A program made the translations under genes and the position numbers. The notes under the pieces were generated by a model. It worked only from the letters and a program-made list of their open reading frames with translations, was not told the DNA's origin and did not search any database. Below, piece by piece: positions 55,278-64,000 of a stretch of 64,000 bases of DNA. Numbering within the stretch: the first letter of the stretch is position 1; each line of letters starts with the position of its first letter. The stretch comes from Candidatus Limisoma faecipullorum (GTDB lineage: Bacteria > Bacteroidota > Bacteroidia > Bacteroidales > Muribaculaceae), in the NCBI GenBank assembly GCA_017694955.1, contig JADIMC010000053.1:1-64000 (forward strand), written 5' to 3'.

Positions 55278-55843
55278 CAGGTTACGCCTACAAATCGGAA
55301 ATTTCGGAAGCGCACATCGGCGCGGAAGAATACATAAACAATTTCCGCGACCCCGAGCGGTTTATGGAATATTGCCGCCAATGCCCGATGTACGGAAAGA
55401 CTTGGGCTTGTCCTCCCTACGAATTCGATATCGAGGAATACCTGCACGGCTACCGCTTCGCCACTATCATTATGGCAAAAATCACGCCCACAGAGAAAGG
55501 CATCCCCATTGCCGAAACCGGCAGATTGCTGCTGCCGGAACGGATACGTCTGGAACGGATGCTTTTACAGGCAGAAAAAGAATCAGGAGGAAAAGCATTC
55601 GCATTCATCGGCAAATGCCATTACTGTGTGGAATGCACTCGCGAAGCCGGATTGCCGTGCCGCCATCCCGAGAAAGTGCGGCCATCGCTCGAAGCCTGCG
55701 GATTCGACATCGTAAAGACAGCGACCAAACTGTTCTCCACAGAAATCAAATGGAGCAGCAACAGCTTTGTGCCGGAATACCTAACCCTTATAGGCGGACT
55801 TTTCCACAATTCCGGCAGTTGCATATCATATCTTAAATTATGA
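55274..55843 (+). CDS. DUF2284 metal-binding protein
   Basis: CRQCPMYGKTWACPPYEFD...CHYCVECTREAGLPCRHPEKVRPSLEACGFDI; ATGA overlap with upstream gene. Confidence 0.85.
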   Translation: MTGYAYKSEISEAHIGAEEYINNFRDPERFMEYCRQCPMYGKTWACPPYEFDIEEYLHGYRFATIIMAKITPTEKGIPIAETGRLLLPERIRLERMLLQAEKESGGKAFAFIGKCHYCVECTREAGLPCRHPEKVRPSLEACGFDIVKTATKLFSTEIKWSSNSFVPEYLTLIGGLFHNSGSCISYLKL

Positions 55844-55883
55844 TTTTGTCTGTTCTGCAATTTATCCCAATATGACAAACGGC

Positions 55884-55907
55884 TTTTTATGTTTTAAAAC
55901 ATAAAAA
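55884..55907. promoter_or_regulatory. 24-bp perfect palindrome TTTTTATGTTTTAAAACATAAAAA
   Basis: Read directly; core ATGTTTTAAAACAT (55889-55902). Confidence 0.6.
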
Positions 55908-55970
55908 CTCTCTTAAACCTTTTTACGACAACATATGTTACACTATAAAACTAAACTTAATACCTAAAAA

Positions 55971-56591
55971 ATGAAAACAAAAACATTGATTCTGCAATTG
56001 CCACAACAGCAATGTGCCTGCCAGTGATGGCACAAAAAAGGAGCAGCCTCTGGAACGACACGTTCAACGCAGGAGTGAGCTACAGCACCAATGTCCTGAA
56101 TGAGAAGACAATAGACTACAGGGGGGGCACTGAACTTCGGCTACCGCAAATTCCTGTACTATGGACTGTTTGTGATGCCTGAAGCGTCGCTATATTGGCA
56201 GAAGTACGACTGCACGACGGAAAGAGTGTCATGCCCTTATCCTCCCGATTTTGGAGACCAGGACTCTAAAGCGGGGAAAGACAAGCTCAACCGCGTAGGG
56301 TTGGGAATCGACGCTCTCCTCGGCATCCGTATTTCAATGGCTGAGAAAGTGGGCATCGACCTTATGGCAGGACCGTATATAGGCTGGTCGTTTGCCAATA
56401 AAGAGGATGGCTTTAGTTACGATTACGACAATTTCGAGGTTAGAGGCCGCTTCGGCGTTGGCATTTCCGTATTGGATAAAATCTATGTGAACGCTTTCTA
56501 TGATGTCTGCAAGAAGAAATTCATAGATGATAACTCGTACCACAACAACCGTGGAAACATCGTCACAGTCGGCATCGGATATACATTCTGA
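55971..56591 (+). pseudogene. Outer-membrane beta-barrel protein gene with two frameshifts
   Basis: MKTKTLI then shift to IATTAMCLPVMAQKRSSLWNDTFNAGVSYSTNVLNEKTIDYRGG then shift at G7 (56121-56127) to ALNFGYRKFLYYGLFVMPEASLYWQKYD...VGIGYTF. Confidence 0.75.
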
Positions 56592-56635
56592 CTTTTTTCA
56601 CCTCACAAAGAGGACGTACAAGCACAAGAACAACA

Positions 56636-56666
56636 AAAGGGACGCACCGCCAAGATGCGTCCCTTT
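56636..56666. terminator. Bidirectional terminator
   Basis: AAAGGGACGCA...TGCGTCCCTTT between convergent genes. Confidence 0.85.
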
Positions 56667-56686
56667 CTACTTATAGGATTCCGTTA

Positions 56687-57442
56687 TTAGTCCTTGAACT
56701 TCATTTTCAAGTATTCACGGTTCATACGGGCGATGTTGCTCAAAGAAATGTTCTTCGGACACTGAGCCGCACAAGCGCCGGTGTTGGTACAGTTACCGAA
56801 ACCGAGCTCGTCCATCTTGCTCACCATAGCGCGCACGCGGCGTGCAGCCTCTACCCTGCCTTGCGGAAGGAGCGCGAACTGGCTGACCTTGGCCGATACG
56901 AAAAGCATTGCAGAGCCGTTCTTGCAGGCAGCCACGCATGCACCGCAACCGATACAGGTAGCCGAGTCCATAGCCTCATCGGCAGCTTCCTTTGGAATAG
57001 GAATTGCATTGGCATCCTGTGCGCCTCCTGTGTTGAACGACACATATCCGCCAGCCTGCTGAATCTTGTCGAAAGCCGAACGGTCAACCATCAAGTCGCG
57101 GATTACCGGGAATGCGGCAGAACGCCACGGCTCTACGGTGATAGTGTCGCCGTCGTTGAACTTGCGCATATGCAACTGGCAGGTAGTGATGCTCCCGACA
57201 GGTCCATGAGGATTACCGTTGATGTAGAGCGAACACATACCGCAGATGCCCTCGCGGCAGTCGTTATCGAATACTACCGGTTCTTCTCCCTTCTCTACAA
57301 GCTGTTCGTTGAGCATATCGAGCATTTCGAGGAAGCTGATGTCGGTAGGCACATCATTCATAGGATATTCGACGAACTGACCCGGTTCTTTCGGACCATG
57401 TTGACGCCATATTCTCAATTTTATATTGATTGAATTTTCCAT
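56687..57442 (-). CDS. frdB: Fumarate reductase/succinate dehydrogenase iron-sulfur subunit
   Basis: [53 protein letters not shown]. Confidence 0.95.
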   Translation of the reverse strand: MENSINIKLRIWRQHGPKEPGQFVEYPMNDVPTDISFLEMLDMLNEQLVEKGEEPVVFDNDCREGICGMCSLYINGNPHGPVGSITTCQLHMRKFNDGDTITVEPWRSAAFPVIRDLMVDRSAFDKIQQAGGYVSFNTGGAQDANAIPIPKEAADEAMDSATCIGCGACVAACKNGSAMLFVSAKVSQFALLPQGRVEAARRVRAMVSKMDELGFGNCTNTGACAAQCPKNISLSNIARMNREYLKMKFKD

Positions 57443-57470
57443 TTTTCTAAAATTTTATGCCTTTGGCTGA

Positions 57471-59486
57471 TTATGACTTATAGTTACGGGTTTGAACCTT
57501 GATAGCTTCATATTTCAACGGTTCTTTCAGCAAGACAGGTTTGCCGTCCTCGCCGTTGTACTTCCAGCAAGCCACATACATATACTCGTCGTCGCGGCGT
57601 TGAGCCTCGCCGTCGGATGTCTGGTATTCTTCGCGGAAGTGTGCGCCGCACGATTCGTTGCGGTGCAAAGCATCGATAGCCATCAACTTGCCGATTGTGA
57701 TGAAGTCCTCCAGACGGAGTGCCTTCTCAAGCTCGGTGTTGAGAGTGTCGGCGCTGCCCGGGATAAACAGATTGGTATCGAATTCCTTCTTCACCTCGTC
57801 GATTTCCTTGATAGCCTCGACAAGGCTCTCTGCCGTACGTCCCATACCTACGAGATTCCACATAATCATACCCAACTGCTTGTGGATTGAATCTGCAGAA
57901 CGCTTGCCCTTGATGTTCATCAGGCGCTCGATACGTGCGCGTACCTTCTTCTCAGCCTCTTCGAATTCAGGAGCATCGATACCCGGATGCTTAACCTTGA
58001 TCTGGTCAGAAAGATAGTTCTGCATAGTGTAAGGCAATACGAAGTAGCCGTCAGCAAGACCCTGCATAAGAGCCGATGCGCCAAGGCGGTTACCACCGTG
58101 ATCAGAGAAGTTGGCCTCACCGATTGCGAACAGACCCGGTACAGAAGTCTGCAATTCATAGTCAACCCAAATACCGCCCATCGTATAGTGCGATGCCGGG
58201 AATATCATCATCGGGGTCTCATATGGATTATCGTCGGTAATCATTTCGTACATCTGGAACAAGTTGCCGTAGCGAGCTTCAATCACATCCCTTCCAAGAC
58301 GGTTGATTGCCTCGGAGAAGTCCAGATAAACGGCATTGCCTGTCCCGACACCATAACCGGCATCGCAACGCTCCTTAGCGGCACGGCTGGCGATATCGCG
58401 CGGACAAAGGTTACCGAATGCCGGATAACGGCGCTCCAAATAATAGTCGCGGTCGTCTTCCGCAATCTGCGTAGGTTTCAACTTACCGGCACGGATAGCC
58501 TCTGCATCCTCTTTCTTCTTCGGCACCCAGATACGTCCGTCGTTACGCAACGATTCCGACATAAGGGTAAGTTTCGACTGGTTCTCACCGTGCTTTGGAA
58601 TACAAGTCGGGTGAATCTGAGTGAAACAAAGATTTGCAAGGTATGCGCCATGCTTGTAGCACTGAACGGCAACAGAACCGTTGCAACCCATAGCGTTGGT
58701 AGAAAGGAAGAACACACGTCCGTAACCGCCGGTAGCGACTACTACCGCATGCGCTGCATAACGCTCGATTTCGCCAGTGATAAGGTTGCGGACGATTATA
58801 CCGCGCGCACGGCCGTCAACGACAACCAAATCAAGCATCTCACGGCGTACGAACGACTTCACCGAGCCCTTCTTTATCTGACGGTTCAATGAAGAATATG
58901 CGCCAAGAAGCAATTGCTGTCCTGTCTGTCCTTTTGCATAGAACGTACGTGAAACCTGTGCGCCACCGAAGGAACGGTTTGCAAGCAGACCGCCATATTC
59001 GCGAGCGAAAGGCACGCCCTGAGCGACACATTGGTCGATTATATTATTCGATACTTCAGCAAGACGGTAAACGTTAGCCTCACGTGAACGGAAGTCACCA
59101 CCCTTCACCGTGTCGTAGAACAAACGATATACGGAGTCACCGTCATTCTGATAATTCTTAGCAGCATTGATACCGCCTTGGGCAGCAATCGAGTGAGCAC
59201 GGCGCGGAGAATCCTGAATGCAGAAATTCAACACGTTGAATCCCATCTCGCCAAGTGTGGCTGCCGCCGATGCTCCAGCAAGACCGGTACCGACAACGAT
59301 AATGTCAAGATGGCGCTTGTTTGCCGGATTCACAAGCTTCTGATGAGCCTTGAAGTTCGTCCATTTTTCCGCCACCGGACCTTCCGGTATCTTAGAATCG
59401 ACTTTCTCGTCAGAATAGATGGCATAATTGCCCATTATACTTGTACTGTCAACTATTTTGCCAGTTTGTTTTTTATTGTCTTCCAT
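57471..59486 (-). CDS. frdA: Fumarate reductase/succinate dehydrogenase flavoprotein subunit
   Basis: [85 protein letters not shown]. Confidence 0.96.
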   Translation of the reverse strand: MEDNKKQTGKIVDSTSIMGNYAIYSDEKVDSKIPEGPVAEKWTNFKAHQKLVNPANKRHLDIIVVGTGLAGASAAATLGEMGFNVLNFCIQDSPRRAHSIAAQGGINAAKNYQNDGDSVYRLFYDTVKGGDFRSREANVYRLAEVSNNIIDQCVAQGVPFAREYGGLLANRSFGGAQVSRTFYAKGQTGQQLLLGAYSSLNRQIKKGSVKSFVRREMLDLVVVDGRARGIIVRNLITGEIERYAAHAVVVATGGYGRVFFLSTNAMGCNGSVAVQCYKHGAYLANLCFTQIHPTCIPKHGENQSKLTLMSESLRNDGRIWVPKKKEDAEAIRAGKLKPTQIAEDDRDYYLERRYPAFGNLCPRDIASRAAKERCDAGYGVGTGNAVYLDFSEAINRLGRDVIEARYGNLFQMYEMITDDNPYETPMMIFPASHYTMGGIWVDYELQTSVPGLFAIGEANFSDHGGNRLGASALMQGLADGYFVLPYTMQNYLSDQIKVKHPGIDAPEFEEAEKKVRARIERLMNIKGKRSADSIHKQLGMIMWNLVGMGRTAESLVEAIKEIDEVKKEFDTNLFIPGSADTLNTELEKALRLEDFITIGKLMAIDALHRNESCGAHFREEYQTSDGEAQRRDDEYMYVACWKYNGEDGKPVLLKEPLKYEAIKVQTRNYKS

Positions 59487-59513
59487 TTTTCAATCTGTTT
59501 GAATTGTTAGAAA

Positions 59514-60203
59514 TTATAACGCGTATTGGCAAGTGAAAACAACAGCTTGGATGACAAACAATGCGATGGCAATCGTAGCCCACCAGTTGCCAAGCGTTCT
59601 GAAACGAGGAATCCATTTGTTGTTGGAAACTCCAAGCGACTGGAACGCACTCCAGAATCCATGAGTCATATGGAACCATAATGCGACAAGACCGATAACA
59701 TAAACCGGCAATGTCCAAAGCTGGCTGAATGCGTTCTCAATGTGATGCATACCGTCAGCAGCGTAACCCACAGCAAAAGCCGAAGTCTCGCATCCCATCT
59801 CGTGCATCACCTCCACAAGCTGCATTTTAGCCCAGAATTGCGCAAAGTGAACAATCATGAACGCCACTACCACAATACCAAGCACAAGCATATTCTGCGA
59901 TGCCCATTCCACGCTCTTCGGACGTGTGGTGACCTCATAGCGGTCATTACCACGTGCCTTGCGGTTCTGCAAGGTCAACCAGAAAGCATAGATGATGTGA
60001 ATTACGAAACCGGCAGCAAGAATAAGCGTGCCAATCAAGGCATACCAGTTCGCTCCCAAAAACTCACAAATCAGGTTATAACCTTTCGGAGAAATCAGGG
60101 CTACCGTATTCATTAACACGTGAAAGGTCACAAATAGGATCAGGAAAAGTCCTGTCACCGACATTACGACCTTCCGTCCTAAGGATGAATTTGTTAACCA
60201 CAT
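59514..60203 (-). CDS. frdC: Fumarate reductase/succinate dehydrogenase cytochrome b subunit
   Basis: MWLTNSSLGRKVVMSVTGLFLILFVTFHVLMN; HMTHGFWSAFQSLG; CAAATTTA (-7 on minus) at 60272-60279. Confidence 0.92.
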   Translation of the reverse strand: MWLTNSSLGRKVVMSVTGLFLILFVTFHVLMNTVALISPKGYNLICEFLGANWYALIGTLILAAGFVIHIIYAFWLTLQNRKARGNDRYEVTTRPKSVEWASQNMLVLGIVVVAFMIVHFAQFWAKMQLVEVMHEMGCETSAFAVGYAADGMHHIENAFSQLWTLPVYVIGLVALWFHMTHGFWSAFQSLGVSNNKWIPRFRTLGNWWATIAIALFVIQAVVFTCQYAL

Positions 60204-60416
60204 AGTAGTTCTGAAAATTAAGTTATTAATAATTATTGTTACATTAAATTCACTCACTACATTTAGTGATGCAAATTTACCGTTAATAATCCAAATATTG
60301 AAATAATTCTATATTTTTTCTGTAAATACCGCAGCCAATGCCATTCAACCTCTCACACAAGACATCCTGTCCACTAAAACCGACAGAAAGATTTGATGTT
60401 TTAAAATAAATTGCCA

Positions 60417-60424
60417 TACCTTTG
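60417..60424 (+). promoter_or_regulatory. -7 element TACCTTTG for the PNGase F-like gene
   Basis: TTTG at 60392-60395, 21-nt spacer, TACCTTTG. Confidence 0.6.
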
Positions 60425-60460
60425 CAAAAAGAAATCAAAACATCACATTTATCAACAAAA

Positions 60461-61849
60461 ATGAAGAAGATTGGATATTTTCATATCGGATTAGCTATGT
60501 TTTTAGGGTGTATGACAGCATCCGCGGAGCAGACGATGACATTTTTCGACGACGTAGTGTTCTATGACGGCTACAACGAGACCATTTTCGGCGCAGACGA
60601 AAATGACGGAGTACTCCGTCACCGCAACTCGCTCTACGCGGTGAAGATGACCGACGAGCAACTCGACGCTTTCGGCGAGACCACGGAAATGAACGTCACC
60701 ATACGCCCACTTTGCGACAATTATGACCGCATAGGCAACATCAACCTCGCATTCGTACCGAAAGGACAAGACTCCTACACCATCGACGGCGAAGGCGTGG
60801 AACGCATCGAGCTGGGACGCTTCATCACGCCGTTCATGAACTATCACAAGCTGCCGAACCGTGTGCAATATTCCTTCCAGGTCGATTATCTCACACACCT
60901 GTTCCACGACACGGCAATGCGCGAGAAATACGACTTCTGGCTTGAATTCGAGCTGTTCGGGATGCCCTACTCCGCCAACACGCAGATTGCCGGATGCGCC
61001 GACCGCAACGACATATTCTCCGGAACGCTGGAATTCGTAACATCAGAGCCGGCAATGGCGAGCAACGATGACAATGTGTTGATTCCCATCGTGATGAAAA
61101 AGCCGGAATATCAAGGAAACAACCTCAACAATTACAACTCTGCCGCCACCGACGAAATCGGTAAAACGGAAAAAACTTTCTTTTTCACATTGGCATCCGA
61201 CGTTAATGACGCTCAAATCGTGCTCATTACCTCCAACCACGGTGCAAATGCCAACGGCGAGGAATACAACCGCCGCTGGCATTACGTATATATGGACGGA
61301 AGCGAAGAACCTGTGCTGACCTACAAGCCAGGACGCGAAAGCTGCGAGCCTTTCAGAAAGTACAACACGCAAGCCAACGGCATATACGGAAATCTCAAGA
61401 TGAGCGACGAGGAATGGCAGTCGTTCAGCAACTGGTGTCCGGGCGACGTGATTGACAACCGCATAATCCGCCTCGGAGCGATGAAAGCTGGAGAGCATTC
61501 CGTGAAAATCTCCGTTCCGGAAGCCGTATTCCCTGAACAGCAGGGCGACATCCCTGTATCGATGTTCTTCCAAGGGCTGAAGACAGGCAAGTTTAAAGAA
61601 GATGCAGGAATCAGCTCAATCGTAAGAGAGCCATTCGTGAAAGTCAGCTACAGCGGCGACCTGATAGAGCTAAGCAGCGAGCAGGAAATACTGGAAGTGG
61701 AAATATATTCCATCTCCGGAAACTGCATTTACCGCTCGTTCGACAACTGCAACGTCATTTCACTGACAGGGATGGGAAAAGGCATCTATCTGCTCAACGC
61801 CTATCTCGACAACGATGTAATCGCCACACACAAAATCGTTCGCAATTGA
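60461..61849 (+). CDS. PNGase F-like (peptide-N-glycosidase F family) secreted protein with T9SS tail
   Basis: CDNYDRIGNINLAFVP, IELGRFITPFMNYHKLPN, FELFGMPY, GRESCEPFRKYNTQANG, NWCPGDVIDNRI resemble PNGase F blocks; C-term LEVEIYSISGNCIYRSFDN...GMGKGIYLLNAYLDNDVIATHKIVRN. Confidence 0.78.
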   Translation: MKKIGYFHIGLAMFLGCMTASAEQTMTFFDDVVFYDGYNETIFGADENDGVLRHRNSLYAVKMTDEQLDAFGETTEMNVTIRPLCDNYDRIGNINLAFVPKGQDSYTIDGEGVERIELGRFITPFMNYHKLPNRVQYSFQVDYLTHLFHDTAMREKYDFWLEFELFGMPYSANTQIAGCADRNDIFSGTLEFVTSEPAMASNDDNVLIPIVMKKPEYQGNNLNNYNSAATDEIGKTEKTFFFTLASDVNDAQIVLITSNHGANANGEEYNRRWHYVYMDGSEEPVLTYKPGRESCEPFRKYNTQANGIYGNLKMSDEEWQSFSNWCPGDVIDNRIIRLGAMKAGEHSVKISVPEAVFPEQQGDIPVSMFFQGLKTGKFKEDAGISSIVREPFVKVSYSGDLIELSSEQEILEVEIYSISGNCIYRSFDNCNVISLTGMGKGIYLLNAYLDNDVIATHKIVRN

Positions 61850-61878
61850 GACAAGAAAACTATTTTTCCTAAATACAG

Positions 61879-61902
61879 AAAAGGGGCATTCGCCCCTTTT
61901 TT
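61879..61902 (+). terminator. Terminator after the PNGase F-like gene
   Basis: AAAAGGGGC-ATTC-GCCCCTTTTTT. Confidence 0.85.
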
Positions 61903-61950
61903 CATATCATCTACCCCGCTCCGGAGCTTTCCCCAAAACTCATCCGAATA

Positions 61951-62086
61951 AATCTGAAGACTTCGTTTTCATTTGCTTCTGCTCTCGGCTTTCATTATCT
62001 TTCAATAAGATAAGATACGCCTTGGCATAATCAAATCTGAAGACTTCGTTTTCATTTGCTTCTGCTCTCGGCTTTCATTATCTTTG
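61951..62086. repeat. Dispersed promoter-bearing repeat, tandem copies B and C
   Basis: 52-bp exact direct repeat at 61951-62002 and 62034-62085 (83-bp period); copy C ends in TATCTTTG. Confidence 0.9.
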
Positions 62087-62107
62087 TGAAAACATACCTA
62101 AATTAAA

Positions 62108-62581
62108 ATGAAAGAAACGACTCTAACACTTATCTCCATCATACTCCCTGTAGTGTGTGCCATATTAGGATGGATTATTCACAGAAAAACTGAACGAATT
62201 AAAATAATGGAGAATCAATTATCCGATAAGAAATATAATACCTATTCAGATATTGTCACTATGTTTTTCAACACAATCAAGGACACGAAAGAACATAAGA
62301 CAATAAATCAGAAGGAAACAATGATTAAAATAATGGATGCGAAACGTGACATTTTAATGTATGCATCTGACGATGTCTTCAAGGCTTTTAATAATTTTCT
62401 TCTTACATCATCGCTTATGTCGCAGCAAGATTCCGACTACGCTGTAACAAAAAGTGTTCTACAACTTATGAGAACCATAAGACAGGACATGTGCGGGAAG
62501 CAATCATCCGTAACGGAAAAAGACATTCTGTTATGTCTCACTCAAAACAAAGAAGATATAGATAAATTTTTCGGGAAATAA
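62108..62581 (+). CDS. Hypothetical membrane-anchored protein (single N-terminal TM)
   Basis: TLISIILPVVCAILGWIIHRK then soluble helical region. Confidence 0.7.
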   Translation: MKETTLTLISIILPVVCAILGWIIHRKTERIKIMENQLSDKKYNTYSDIVTMFFNTIKDTKEHKTINQKETMIKIMDAKRDILMYASDDVFKAFNNFLLTSSLMSQQDSDYAVTKSVLQLMRTIRQDMCGKQSSVTEKDILLCLTQNKEDIDKFFGK

Positions 62582-62604
62582 TTATGACTTTATAATCCAT
62601 TATT

Positions 62605-63081
62605 ATGGAAAACGAAGAATCAGATGCAGTACAAGCCGCTGCGCAACTTGCCAAACAATTTCATAAAGGACAAGTTGACAAAGCCGGCAAAGATTATTTT
62701 GAAGGGCATCTTTGCACTGTGGCAAGCTATGGCGAGAACTGGAAAGAACAAGCCGTCGGCTATTTACACGATGTTGCCGAAGATACCCCACACACTGTTT
62801 CTGAAACGATTCATCTGCTACAAGACAAATGCCCGAATGTTACCACAAAAGACTGGGATGAAATAGAAACCGCTTTGAATCTGATGAACTCGCATACGGC
62901 GGCAAATCGCGAAGCATATATTAACCGTTTCCGCAACAACGCTTTAGCAATCAGGGTGAAATTAAATGACCTCCGCCATAATATGGACATCAGTCGAATT
63001 CCAAATCCTACAGAAAAAGACATGGCACGAATTAAAAAGTATCATTACGAATATGAACAGCTAAAAAAGATGCTGGAATGA
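62605..63081 (+). CDS. HD-domain phosphohydrolase (RelA/SpoT HD-like)
   Basis: HLCTVAS...VGYLHDVAEDT...RVKLNDLRHNMD. Confidence 0.82.
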   Translation: MENEESDAVQAAAQLAKQFHKGQVDKAGKDYFEGHLCTVASYGENWKEQAVGYLHDVAEDTPHTVSETIHLLQDKCPNVTTKDWDEIETALNLMNSHTAANREAYINRFRNNALAIRVKLNDLRHNMDISRIPNPTEKDMARIKKYHYEYEQLKKMLE

Positions 63082-63126
63082 TACCAATCCACAATTATCA
63101 GACACAATTAACCTCAACACATCAAT

Positions 63127-63161
63127 AAAAACAGCCTGCCATTATAGCAAATGACAGGCTG
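63127..63161 (-). terminator. Terminator of the GDSL gene
   Basis: Minus strand CAGCCTGTCATT-TGCTAT-AATGGCAGGCTG-TTTTTATT. Confidence 0.8.
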
Positions 63162-63183
63162 CTTCAATGTATAACTATTCAAT

Positions 63184-63852
63184 TTATTCCTCGACGTAGG
63201 GGAGGACAGCGTCGCGCCATACAGCGTATCCCGCGCCAAGCAGGTGGAGACCGTCGTTGGTCAGTCCCTTGCGCATATTGCCGGTCGCAGGGTCAACCAT
63301 ACGCGAATAAATGTCAATCCACGTAGCGCCGGTTTCCTCAGCCACTCTCTTCAGCAACTTATTGGTCTCCACAATCACGCTTTCCTTGCCGGTCATCGCC
63401 TTGTAGCGACAGAAACTGTTGTCGATAGGCAGGAGGCTTTGCAGATAGACCTTGGTCGCCGGAGTGCTCCGACGCACCTTCACAATCAGGTTGCGCATCG
63501 CCGTGGCAATGCTGTCGGGCGTAAGGTCGTGGGAAATGTCGTTCACGCCGCCAAGGATGAACAGCTTCGCCGGACGGCCGTCGATAATCGGCTGCACGCG
63601 GTCGGCGAATCCCTGAATCACGTCGGACGATATGCCGCGGTTCTTCACGTTGGGATTACCGAGCATCTCGTGCCACTCGCAGCCGTTGGTCTGACTGTCG
63701 CCGAGAAACACTATGTCGTCGCTATCGACAGGCAGCATCTCGAAAAGCGTGGAACGCTGGTAGTAGAACTCGTTGTACTCGTACTTTTCCTGCGCCGCCA
63801 TACCACAAATCCCCGACAATGCCAATGCCGACAATATCAAAAAACGCTTCAT
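63184..63852 (-). CDS. SGNH/GDSL hydrolase family protein
   Basis: DDIVFLGDSQTNG, GGVNDIS, NDGLHLLGAGY. Confidence 0.88.
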   Translation of the reverse strand: MKRFLILSALALSGICGMAAQEKYEYNEFYYQRSTLFEMLPVDSDDIVFLGDSQTNGCEWHEMLGNPNVKNRGISSDVIQGFADRVQPIIDGRPAKLFILGGVNDISHDLTPDSIATAMRNLIVKVRRSTPATKVYLQSLLPIDNSFCRYKAMTGKESVIVETNKLLKRVAEETGATWIDIYSRMVDPATGNMRKGLTNDGLHLLGAGYAVWRDAVLPYVEE

Positions 63853-63864
63853 ACGCGCCGAATG

Positions 63865-64000
63865 TTAATGATGGCTCGAACGGTAGGCATCGACAGCCAC
63901 TTTCACTGAGCCGTGGAAAAGAAGCAGACGCTTAGCCTCATCGTAAGGCAAGCCAAGCTCCTCGGAAACCATACGCGATCCGCGGTCAACCAATTTGGCG
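63865..64000 (-). CDS. murQ: N-acetylmuramic acid 6-phosphate etherase, C-terminal fragment (cut by window edge)
   Basis: Frame ...AKLVDRGSRMVSEELGLPYDEAKRLLLFHGSVKVAVDAYRSSHH*, characteristic MurQ C-terminus; absent from the ORF track. Confidence 0.75.
   Translation of the reverse strand, partial: AKLVDRGSRMVSEELGLPYDEAKRLLLFHGSVKVAVDAYRSSHH

Noticed and set aside
53913-55843. Methyltransferase-DUF2284 ATGA overlap as a novel coupled system
   Set aside because: Four-nt overlaps are common; nothing else links the two functions here.
57987-58892. 301-aa plus-strand ORF opposite frdA
   Set aside because: frdA motifs on the minus strand are unambiguous.
63244-63909. 221-aa plus-strand ORF
   Set aside because: Antisense to the GDSL hydrolase and murQ end, both with clear motifs.

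Overview
The window looks like Bacteroidales chromosome, possibly Muribaculaceae-like. Evidence: SusC/SusD pair, type A T9SS sorting tails, TAnnTTTG-type -7 promoter elements, and an acpP-fabF-rnc cluster. I saw no prophage, IS element, CRISPR array or rRNA. Core loci: tRNA-Lys(TTT), asnS, tyrS, asd, acpP-fabF-rnc, a three-gene fumarate reductase/succinate dehydrogenase operon, manA, apbE, a split thrE-type exporter, a glycine-lipid (glsA/glsB-like) operon, and murQ cut by the right edge. Accessory loci: a SusC-SusD-HExxH lipoprotein-DUF4302-BACON/T9SS operon; a GH29 + stand-alone binding module + GH144-like cluster; a roughly 1,936-aa FG-GAP/T9SS protein; a PNGase F-like T9SS protein; and an outer-membrane gene broken by two frameshifts, one at a G7 tract. 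Two genes absent from the supplied ORF track were found by reading: a 59-aa repeat lipoprotein (32314-32493, minus) and the murQ 3' end (63865-64000, minus). The least explained signals are non-coding: (i) a 48-nt two-hairpin REP-like unit with covarying stems, present as an inverted pair at 14.3-14.5 kb and again at 43.5 kb; (ii) three copies of a composite intergenic element with hairpin mosaics at 43.1, 49.6 and 50.7 kb; (iii) a dispersed palindrome ATGTTWTAWAACAT at three intergenic sites; (iv) a promoter-bearing repeat at 4.9 kb and, in tandem, at 62.0 kb. All family calls come from motif recognition by eye; no database search was run.
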